From assembly GCA_945859605.1 (NCBI GenBank), contig OX243828.1, positions 23,477,109-23,541,108 of the forward strand: 64,000 nucleotides of DNA, in the 5' to 3' direction. Positions 26,201 through 38,500 of this stretch are shown here, in pieces. The notes under the pieces were generated by a model, which did not search any database, was not told the DNA's origin, and was given only the letters and a program-made list of their open reading frames with translations. The stretch comes from Lumbricus rubellus. Lineage: Eukaryota; Annelida; Clitellata; Crassiclitellata; Lumbricidae. The translations under genes and the position numbers were made by a program. Position 1 is the first letter of the stretch. Each line of letters opens with the position of its first letter.

Positions 26201-29200
26201 ACAATCACATTCAATCAATGGTATCTGATCTCAATCACAATCACATTCAATCAAAGGTATCTGATCACAATCACATTCAATCAATGGTATCTGATCACAA
26301 TCACATTCAATCAATGGTATCTGATCACAATCACATTCAATCAATGGTATCTGATCACAATCACATTCAATCAATGGTATCTGATCACAATCACATTCAA
26401 TCAATGGTATCTGATCTCAATCACATTCAATCAATGGTATCTGATCACAATCACATTCAATCAATGGTATCTGATCTCAATCACATTCAATCAATGGTAT
26501 CTGATCACAATCACATTCAATCAATGGTATCTGATCTCAATCACATTCAATCAATGGTATCTGATCTCAATCACATTCAATCAATGGTATCTGATCTCAA
26601 TCACATTCAATCAATGGTATCTGATCTCAATCACATTCAATCAATGGTATCTGATCTCAATCACATTCAATCAAAGGTATGTGATCTCAATCACATTCAA
26701 TCAATGGTATCTGATCTCAATCACATTCAATCAATGGTATCTGATCACAATCACATTCAATCAATGGTATCTGATCTCAATCACATTCAATCAATGGTAT
26801 CTGATCTCAATCACATTCAATCAATGGTATCTGATCTCAATCACATTCAATCAATGGTATCTGATCACAATCAACATTCAATCAATGGTATCTGATCACA
26901 ATCACATTCAATCAATGGTATCTGATCTCAATCACATTCAATCAATGGTATCTGATCTCAATCACAATCACATTCAATCAAAGGTATCTGATCACAATCA
27001 CATTCAATCAATGGTATCTGATCACAATCACATTCAATCAATGGTATCTGATCACAATCACATTCAATCAATGGTATCTGATCTCAATCACAATCACATT
27101 CAATCAAAGGTATCTGATCACAATCACATTCAATCAATGGTATCTGATCTCAATCACAATCACATTCAATCAATGGTATCTGATCTCAATGACATTCAAT
27201 CAATGGTATCTGATCACAATCACATTCAATCAATGGTATCTGATCTCAATCACATTCAATCAATGGTATCTGATCACAATCACATTCAATCAATGGTATC
27301 TGATCACAATCACATTCAATCAATGGTATCTGATCTCAATCACATTCAATCAATGGTATCTGATCTCAATCACAATCACATTCAATCAAAGGTATCTGAT
27401 CACAATCACATTCAATCAATGGTATCTGATCACAATCACATTCAATCAATGGTATCTGATCACAATCACATTCAATCAATGGTATCTGATCACAATCACA
27501 TTCAATCAATGGTATCTGATCACAATCACATTCAATCAATGGTATCTGATCTCAATCACATTCAATCAATGGTATTTGATCACAATCACATTCAATCAAT
27601 GGTATCTGATCACAATCACATTCAATCAATGGTATCTGATCTCAATCACATTCAATCAATGGTATCTGATCACAATCACATTCAATCAATGGTATCTGAT
27701 CACAATCACATTCAATCAATGGTATCTGATCACAATCACATTCAATCAATGGTATCTGATCTCAATCACATTCAATCAATGGTATCTGATCACAATCACA
27801 TTCAATCAATGGTATCTGATCACAATCACATTCAATCAATGGTATCTGATCTCAATCACATTCAATCAATGGTATCTGATCACAATCAACATTCAATCAA
27901 TGGTATCTGATCACAATCACATTCAATCAATGGTATCTGATCTCAATCACATTCAATCAATGGTATCTGATCACAATCACATTCAATCAATGGTATCTGA
28001 TCACAATCAACATTCAATCAATGGTATCTGATCACAATCACATTCAATCAATGGTATCTGATCACAATCACATTCAATCAATGGTATCTGATCTCAATCA
28101 CACTCGACCAACACACGTCTATAGCTAATTCTTTCCTTAGGGCCATCCATAAATGACATCACTCTATTTTGAACGATGGTGCTTTATAAATTTATGGATA
28201 CAATGCAATACAAAATTTTGCTTTGCATAGCCACAGTCCCCATGTGTGTTTGCAATTTGGTGTAGTTAAGACTATGCCTACTTAAATACTTACTCACTTA
28301 CTTACTTACTTACTTGCTTGTATACTTACTTACTTACTGTTTGGCTGCTCAAAGCAGGTCTCTACTGTTCTATCAGTGACATTAGTGGCCAACTATGAAC
28401 ACAATGTTTCCCAAAGAATATGTCTGTCCTGCTGCTTAAAAAATTTACATCTGCTAGACATCAGTTTTTGTGGCTCACAGTGAAGAGATATGTCAAAAAC
28501 ACGTCACAAAAACTGTAATTTGTAACTGATATCGTGTGCTGCATGTCTAATACACACTGTATCGAGTGATGGCGTTCCAGATACATGTATCGACTCGTGA
28601 TGTACTTGTGTATCTTATCAGGAGTTCTCATACATGCATATACCAAGAGTTGGTTAATATTGGTAATGGTAGTGGTAATGGTGATGCAAATTTGTATAGT
28701 GTCAATTGCTGACTATTGGCTAATAGTATTGGCAGCATTTGGTAATTGGCACACTAATTGCAAATACAATCTGACTATATAGCAAGTGTGTATTTTTATT
28801 TTATTTTTTATTTCTCGCATTTGCTATAGTGTCCCTTCAAGCTTTACTCAGAGGCGCTCCCGACTACAGCGCAGACACTGCATCGGAGTTTCACGCCGAA
28901 TCGCATGAGCAATTGCGAGTGAAGGACTTGCACGGGGTCCCCTACACAGTGGCTTGAGGTGGATTTTAAACCCTTAACCTTACTGCTCCAAGGCACCGAA
29001 CATACGACTATGCCGCCGCGTCCCATGAAGTGTATGCACTCAGTGCATTAGTGCACACGAGATTATTACTCATGTATTGTCAAATTTGATTGCAAGTTTA
29101 CATAGTTCCACTTCAGGAGGGACTCATGAGGGTCACACTAATGAGCATGCACTGCCATGCAGTGTATTCTGCTTGTACTTCTTGCAAATTCTACCGTTTT

Positions 29201-32200
29201 TTGAAATGGTGATAAATGCTCAAATACAGCTTTATAGCATCTTAGTTGAAATGTGCAGCACGTTCTTAGTCTCGAGTGTTATATACCAAGTTGCTTACTT
29301 GCAAGTGATGGCCAACTCAGTTATGATTTATGCTGGCTTTGCACTTTCAGTGGGAAAGGCTGAATGCCAGCTGAATGCTGTCCACCTGCTCTACATACGG
29401 TAATAAATGGCGAAGAAAAATGAAGTCTCTGCCACTTAATACCCATGGCTGTTGCTTGGGCTAGCTTATGGGATTACCGTCTAACCCCACTTAGAATGGG
29501 AGAGCAAACACCCATATTCTCCCCGACTTATTGGCCAGTATTAGAGACTCGGAAGTCAACAACTCTCCAGTTTATTCGTTCATTCATTCATTCATCCATT
29601 CATTCATTCATTCATTCATTCAATGGACTTATAATCAATCCAGATCATTTGCCTGCATAGGTCCCTCCCTATGGAATAGACTTCCCCCTTTCCCCCCCCC
29701 CCCCCATCAGTTCGCTCTGTCGTCGTCTCCGGTAGTCTTTCCTCCCCTTTCTCTCATCTCAAAACCTGCGTTTTTCTCTCGGGGTTGCACACACTAGGAG
29801 CGCTTCTGAAAGACTTGCTGTGAGAAGCGCTTTATAAATGGCCAGGTGCAATGGCCATGTAGCGCTGAGCAATTGTGAGTGAAGGACTTGCCAAATGTTC
29901 TTACGCCGCGAGGTGGATTCGAACCTCGACCCTTCCGGCTCCAAGGCAACGGCGCCACCACTACACCACCGCACCACAGGGTTGGCAGCAGACGGTGTAT
30001 GTACTCTGGGAGAATATCGTGCACCGAATGCCTAAACTTTTTTGCCAACTGTTCCTATCACCGAGCGGCTGTTTTATATGATTTATTGCTGACCAGACAA
30101 CAGAGAAAGGTTATATGGTGTGGAGTTAATGGTTTGGACATCCAATACTTAAAATGATCATGGAATAGATTGTTTTTAGAGGATATACATTCGATGAAAC
30201 ATCACGAGATATCTCGATTTTCGTGCAAAGATTGTGACATGCTGTGTTGGTGTTAGTGTTGGTGTTGGCAAACGTTGCAAGGAAGTAAGGAAGATGGATG
30301 GCATGGCATATGTGATAGCGGTTCCGGTGTCCTTGGCATTTAGCCATATTGGCCTTGGTCTGTGCATAGACATCTAGATACATTGCATCTAAAGTATCTA
30401 AATGTCTACCAGATACATTGCATCTAAAGTATCTAGATGTCTAGATACATTGCATCTAAAGTATCTAGATGTCTAGATACATTGCATCTAAAGTATCTAG
30501 ATGTCTAGATACATTACATCTAAAGTATCTAGATGTCTATGGTCTGTGGCATCTTTGAAATTTAGCATTGTTAGCATTAACCCTGGCAGGTTTTGATGTG
30601 TGCACCAGCTTTGGCATTAGCCATGTTAGCCTGATCATGACTTGTCTGCTGATCTGTTTGAAATTGTATTGTCTTTATGACAATTTGTATAGCATCGTCG
30701 ATAGCAAGCTACTTCCAGGATGTTTCACACACTGTCACTAGTCAGCATTCAGCATTAGAGTTCGACAGTTCAAACCGTTTTTCCGTTAAAATGTTTTAAC
30801 GGCACAACAGCTTTTTGTTTCCTGTATACATGAGTGATGGAAGACTGCACGTGCAAGTAATTTTATCACAACAATTTCTATGACGACACACACACACACG
30901 GACACTCAGACACAAACACGGACACACAGGCACACACACACCACACACACACGCAGACACACACACGCACACGTATACTCAGACACACACACGGACACAC
31001 AGGCACACACACTCAGACACACGCACACGGACACACACACGCACTGTCAATTGCGACTGTTCGTTGTCACTATGGTTCCCCCAGTTGACATCTCTGACAT
31101 TCAATCAATGGTAAAAATTAGCCATGTTATTGTTGATCTGTTTGGCATCTATAGCCTTAAATAACTGATGTTGACTCTGATATATGCCCTAGCCATGGTG
31201 TCTGATTTCTTCATATCATTACCGGTAGCCATAATAATGGCTCTGATTTCCAATATCTTTACAATTAGCCATAGTGGCTTTGATTTCTTCATATCATTAG
31301 CCGTAATGGCTCTGATTTCTAATATCTTTGCAACTAACCATAGTGGCTTTGATCTCTATATCTTTGGCTCAAGCCATTTTGGTCTTCGTCTGTCCGTGTA
31401 TCTGACTGATATAGATCTATGCATCATACTTGTAATACTTGTAATGAATATCGGAGCATGACTGCTGACCGAAAGGAAGCAGGTCCTAAAATGATGTCTG
31501 ATTTTTACTGTCACTTTCCTTAGCTGACTAAGTCCACTTCGTTCATCCAACGGACTTGACCTCTTGGTTCCTCGCTCTAGAACTGCTATGGCTCAATCTC
31601 GATCATTTGTCTCAATTGGTCCTTCTCTTTGGAATGCGCTTTCTCCTTCTGTTCACTCTACAATTATTCTGTCTAGTAGTCTCTCTTTGCCCTGTTTCTC
31701 TTCTCAAAGCCTGTTGCTTCTCGTGGGGGGCCTTGCACACTGGGAGCGCCTCTGAACGGTTCACCCTAATAGAGACGCTTTATAAACGACTAAATTCTAC
31801 AATACAGTACAATAACTGTAAACAAATAAGTGCATGGACGCCGTCCATGACCGTCCAGGCACACTTTAAGCCCTGAATTGTCAATAACTGTGCGTTCACA
31901 TAATATATATCTGAAGCCATAAATTTGGGTTAGGCTTTTCCATAACAGTCTTATGCGGATCAAGTGCTTTCGTCCACTTCCAGTGGATTAACGTTATTCC
32001 CCAACCTGTGATAGCCGTTGAATCCACGTGTCTGCCTCTTCTCCCAGTCCCGGATGCCTAGATTTTAATCGCTATTTGTCGTATCCTATTTTTTTGAGGC
32101 TGTTTGATCAATCTGTTACTGAATTGAAGTTGTAATCTTTATTTGGAAGTTTATGTGAGATTTTTATGTCATGTGGTCATCTAGGGTTGCCAGGTGGCCT

Positions 32201-34591
32201 TCAGGAAATTGTGTAAATGCCGGACTGTCCGATTTATCCTCCCTGGCAGGGATTTGAAACCACCCCTTTTCTCTCTCTTGCTTTGTATCCCAAACCCTCT
32301 TCTTCCTTCACAGAGTGATTCAAAATTGACTATTTTTCATGTACTTTAATCCACTTGGATATCTAACCGCAATTTCTTCTGGTGCCTGAGATTTACAATT
32401 CAGTGTGACCATTCACCATTGACCTTGCATGCATTACAGATTTATTTAATAATTATATTAATAATATTTACATTCTGAAGTATGATTCTTCTTTTCCAGG
32501 ATGGATTCACTCCACTTTACATGGCTGCTCAGGAGAATCATGTGGAAGCAGTTAGATGCCTTCTGTCATCTGGAGCCAGTCAGTCTCTCACCACTGAGGT
32601 GCGTGTGTTTGCACGTGTGTTGTATTCATCTAACCTTTGCATGCAGGTGTTTACGCTTCACATGCAGGTGTTTAAACTGCATATACAGGTATTTAAACTT
32701 CACAAGTTCACATACAGGTAATTAAAGTAAACTTAACATACATAATTATTTAGACTTCACATAATGTAGGTATTTCAACATCACATACAGGTATTTCAAC
32801 TCAACATACAGGTATTTCCACTTAACATACATGTATTTCAACTTAGCATACAGGTATTTTTCAACTTCACGTACAGGTATTTCCACTTAACATACAGGTA
32901 TTTCAACTTCACATACAGGTATTTCCACTTCACATACAGGTATTTCCACTTCACATACAGGTATTTCCACTTCACATACAGGTATTTACACTTAACATAC
33001 ATGTATTTCAACTTAGCATACAGGTATTTTTCAACTTCACGTACAGGTATTTCCACTTAACATACAGGTATTTCAACTTCACATACAGATATTTAAATGT
33101 CACATACAGGTATTTCAACTTCACATACAAGTATTTCAACTTCACATACATATATATTTCAATGTCACATACAGGTATTTCAACTTCCCATACAGGTATT
33201 TCAACTTAACATACAGGTATTTAACTTCACGTACATAATATTTCAACTTCACATACAGGTATTTAAACTTGCAATGGCTGTAGAGATGAGGTTGCTGCAA
33301 CTGTTGCAAATACTGAAAACAATGCTGTTGCTATTGTTCCTCTGCTCCGAGTGCCTTTCAGGTACAAACTTAATTCGCTTCCGATAATTGCGTTCCCTGT
33401 TCTCAATTTGACTGGCGACTTAGAGTGCGCTCGGAGCATGCTCGGAGCAGCTCAGTGCAAACGTACAGCTTCCTGTCAGTTAATCATTCATAATGTTCCT
33501 GTTTCCTGCCTTCAAAATGCACCTCTGAGACATCATAGAATTTCATTTGTAGTGCATATCACAATTGTAACTGCAATTTTTTAGCACTGCACAAATAACT
33601 AATTGCAGTTGATCCATTATTTGCAACAGAAGGCCATGATTGAAAAGAATTGTTTCCATGCACTTGCAAAAAAGAGGCAGGAAGTAAAATAAAATAATTT
33701 TTGGATTCAAAGTAATGCATATTGCATTATGTTGTAATGTATTGACTGTATTGTATTGTATCTGGCCATTTATAAAGCGCTTCTCGCAGCAAGAGCCTTT
33801 CAGAAGCACTCCCAGTGCGTTCAACCCTGTGTAACTGTGTATATGTGTTAGCTTGATCACGGCTTATCTGCTGACCTCGTCATGGCTTGGCCGTTGACCT
33901 GACCACGACTTTGCTTTCACAATGAGAGTGTGAATAATGATTGGCAAAGCAATGCTGCTAGTCATACATGCTTGCAGACATAATGCCTATAATTATTTGG
34001 TTGTTCATAAACCAGCTTTTCACAGGTTTTCATACCATTTGCTGCGGTCTAAAATCTGGAAATCCAATTTCCCGTCACTTGAGGTTGCTGAGGTTAACAT
34101 CGTGGGGCACGGTGGTATAGGTGGGGCACGGTGGTGTAGTGGTGGCGTCGTTGCCTTGAAGCCGGAAGGTTCTAGGTTCGAATCCACCTCAAGTCCCCGC
34201 GTAAGCACCTTGGGCAAGTCCTTCACTTACAATTGCTCATGCTTCGGCGTGAAACTTCGATGCAGTGTCCGCCCTGCATTCGGGAGCGCCTCTGAGTAGA
34301 GAGAGAGCTTGAAGGGGCGCTATAACAAGTGCACATACATACGTCTCTGTATGTCTGATGTGCTGGTGCTGTAGGATGGCTTCACGGCCCTTTCGGTGGC
34401 CCTCCAGCAGGGCCATGATGACGTGGCCAGAGTCTTGCTTGGACACGGAACAAGTTCAAAGCTGAAGCTGCCGCAGGTTCACATTGCGACGAAGAAAGGC
34501 GATTTGCGAGCTGTAGCGCTGCTGCTTAGGCGCGACAAAGATAACATCAACACAACGTCAAAGGTGATCATTTTTATTCACTGGAATATCA

Positions 34592-34648
<57 letters not shown>

Positions 34649-34828
34649 CATTATTATTATTATAACTGGAATCGATTGTAGGTTTAGGTTGCGATTTAGC
34701 TTTAACATATAAATTTTAGTTTGCTTAGGGTGGCTGATCCATGGCCCCGGGTAATCCAGACAAGGTGCCCTGGCAGGCAATGGCGTTGTAAAATAATGGA
34801 ATGGCTATTATTGTTATTATTATTGTTA

Positions 34829-34867
<39 letters not shown>

Positions 34868-35540
34868 AGTTTTCGAGGAAGATTTCAAAGATCAAGTTCA
34901 GTTTTCTTGTGGCTGCCGGACCGTGGCCCCGGGCAATCCAGATAAGGTGCCCTGGTAGGCAACTGCGTTGAAGCGTTGGATTGTAACTGAGATCTTCTGG
35001 AACAGATATCCTGTTTCGCGCAAATCACCAGAGATCCTCGAAAGCCGACGACCGATCTCGGACACAAAGGCGAGACCCTCGTTGTTGATGGGGCCCATAG
35101 TTTCCACGGCTAACGGGACAAAAAGGTATGTCCTTTGAAGGTCCAAATATTTCGTAAGCTTCCTTGTGGCGGCTTTCTCCGCCGCTCTCCCGGCTTCGGT
35201 CGCGTTTTCGAGAACATACGAGGCAGCTACCGTGTCCACCACGGTCGCGTCCCAAATTAACGCTCGCCCGTTACTCCAGGGGATTAGGGTCTGGCCGTCC
35301 GGTCTTTTCCCGTCAGTTCTGGCGAGGCCCGACGGCTCCTTGATTGCCGGAGTTCCAGATCTGTTAAGACTTCGGTAGACTAGGTCGTTGATGGTGCTGT
35401 GTCTTGCCTGTCGACCGAATCCAAGGGAGCATGAGAGACCATGTGAGCCCCTTGCTGAAACAGGGGCGCCACATACACACGTGTGCGGCTCACATATGGC
35501 CGCACCCAGACGGAGGCCAACCGCAACTCTGCCTCGTCGC

Positions 35541-35575
<35 letters not shown>

Positions 35576-38500
35576 ACCATCATTTATTTCCATTACAAAC
35601 TGTGCAAACTGTTATTATTATTATTATTAAATTATTATTATTATTATTATTATTAATACTACTGCTGCTGATGATGACGATACTGCTGCTACTACTAATG
35701 CTGCTACTAAATATATGCGGTAGAAAGAATCCCTCAGGCTCTAAGTAGCCATAGATTTGGTTTTTAGCGGTTTTTCATCTCCACTGTGTTGCATGTATGA
35801 AGCCCTTAAAGCCCTGCATGAAGATGGACTCAAGCATTATTATTAATACTGTTTCTATTGTTATTGTTTTACAATAAGTATGTTATGATCTCTTAAAACT
35901 TTATGCAGAGATGGGAGAGGTACGTACTTCTGTGGAAAGGCTTAGTTATTTTTATTAATTTTATTGTTGTTACTGTTTTTGCCCAGTTTTTTTATTGGCA
36001 CTATCGTTGCTGCTATTATTTAGCTCAAAGTGCATAATTATGATTGCTCAGGATTTGAAAAATTACAGATAGCATTTTTCCTGGTTGTGTGCTAGTCTTT
36101 GGTTGTGTGCTCGGTTGCAAAAACAAACTGTGAAAACAACAGCAGGATGGTAGGTTGCCTTAGAAGTGTGGAGATTGCGATTATGACTCGGTTGTGATAA
36201 TCATGGCAATTGTGATGGTTTTGATGCTAGTGGTGGTAGTAGTGATATGCGGTGGTGATATTGGCAATAATGGTCGTGATGATGGTGGTGGTAGTGATGG
36301 TGGTAATGGTGGTAATTGTGGTGGTAATGGTGTTCACGAGGGTGATCATTGGCTATCTATTCAATTGCAGAGTGGCTTTACACCTCTGCACATCGCAGCT
36401 CATTACGGCAACACTGATATGGGTCGCCTGCTGATTGGAAAAGGAGCAGATGTCAACTTCAGAGCGAGGGTATTTGCACTCTTTTTTTATCGTTAATGCT
36501 CTCTGAAATTGCCAGTTTTTAAACTGGAATTTCAGTGAATTAATTTCAAACTTGAAACTTCGAATTCTTCTAGGTGCTAGTTGAAGATTTGACAGTCAAA
36601 TTGCTGCTAAAGAAACCATAAATTTGTCCTGTGCTGTGATATGCAGTTATACATTCATGCATGTGTAACATAAAATTCGTGGGGCGCGGTGGTGTAGTGG
36701 TGGCGTCGTTGCCTTAGAGCCGAAAAGTTCAAGGTCCGAATCCACCTTGTCGCTTAGAGACCTTGGGCAAGTCCTCCACTCGCAATTGCTCAGCGCTTTG
36801 GCGTAAAACTCCGATGCAGTGTCCGCTCTGCATTCAGGAGCGCCTCTGAGTAGAGAGAGCTTGAAGGGGCACTATAGCAAGTGCACATACAAATAAAATT
36901 CAGTTTTAGTATTTGGCAATGATTCATCTGTGTATTTGGGTAAGTGGCCGAGGCTGCTTACTACAGTGATTATAGGCATGGTTAACTTCATCTAGTCTGG
37001 TTAATAATGGATTTGAATGGCATGGATTAGATTGAAATAAATGACTTTTATCTTTCAGAACGGTATTTCTCCTCTGCACGTCGCGAGCAAGCGAGGACGT
37101 CTCAGTCTCGTTTCGCTCCTCATCGACAGCGGAGCAGACGTCAACAACCAGACGAAGGTATACGATACGATACGATGCTACACAAGTATACCGTATACAT
37201 GGATCAGATCTTATCTAAGTCTAGCGACATCCACCATGCCTTTATGATGCACAGTTTGTAATGGTTATCGTAATCTCCAAATTTCTAAAGCACCACTCTA
37301 AAGCCAAGCGCAGGGCACCAGATTATTCATGAGAGCTGTGTCTAGTCAGAAGGGTTGTCCAGAATCTTGAGTTGTCCAAAGGAGATCGTAGTCCGGTTAC
37401 CAGAGGATCAGAGGTGGCAGGGTAGCTGTTAAAGTGGGTGGTATTTAGGTCGAGAAGTGGAAGATGGAAGATCAGGTGAGTGACTAAAGAGGTGAGGCTT
37501 TAGTTTTGAATGCAAAGTCTAAGGAGGGATGGATAGAGGAGCCTGAGGAAGGTAATGGTGGGTGCTCAGTGTCCCTGCACAGTTACTGTCTCTGACAAGG
37601 ACATCCTTGATCCATATCGGTGAAACCGCATAGTAAAAACTAGCAACCTGCCGGAAAACACGGTTGGAGTCTGCTAGGTAATATGACACGTCTGGAAATA
37701 TCAACGGCATTTTTACAACCATGATATCTCCGCATTAATAGCCAGATTCATGGGGAGGCAACGATTTTATCTCGCTCATATTTCTCTCTATGCTCAGACT
37801 ACTGACTACTAGTCTAATGTTTGGATCAGCCCTGTCAGATAAATCCCGGCAGTTATCGTAAGTTATTCATGGATATAATTGCAGTTTGTATGGCGGCTCT
37901 CGTAATTGCAGGAGCAGCTCTGTGATGTTGATTATGCGCATATTTCATATTTCAGGCGCGTGTGTGCTTGAACACTTGTGGGTTTTTACAGGGGCAGAAG
38001 TAAGTAAGTAATTCACGTGTTAGCACACCAATTGTTTGTATGTTTGTTTGTTTGTATGTGCACTTGTTATAGCGCCCCTTCAAGCTCTCACTACTCAGAG
38101 GTGCTCCCGAATGCAGAGCGGACACTGCATCGGAGTTACACGCCGAAGCGCTGAGCAATTGTGAGTGAAGGACTTGCCCAAGGTCCTTACGCGGCAAGGT
38201 GGATTCGAACCTCGAACCTTCTGGCTCCAAGGCAACGACGCCACCACTACACCACCGCGCCCCACAATATGGGCATATTTACCGTAATTATTCTTTGAGT
38301 AAAATCGAATACCTGTATGTTATTAATTCGAGAAATTATCTTTAAAGACAACTTCCATGCAATACTAATATTGGGAGCTATAAAAATTACGAGAATGCTT
38401 ATTAAAACTTGAAAGTGACATTCCAAAGTGGAATTAAAATCCTAATACACGACCTTGGCTATGTATATGTTTTGTTGTAATTTCCATTCTAATGATGAGT

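Noticed and set aside
23739..28031. Very long open frames (up to 479 codons) of [10 protein letters not shown] repeats
   Set aside because: They are products of the 30-bp minisatellite. Several frames are open at once and there is no independent start or splice context.
23817..28105. CRISPR-like array
   Set aside because: Units are contiguous tandem repeats with no unique spacers and no associated genes, in a eukaryotic intron.
34136..34195. tRNA genes at the TGGTGTAGTGG...GGTTCGAATCC segments
   Set aside because: A and B boxes are present, but each is the head of a longer dispersed SINE and lacks a proper cloverleaf end.
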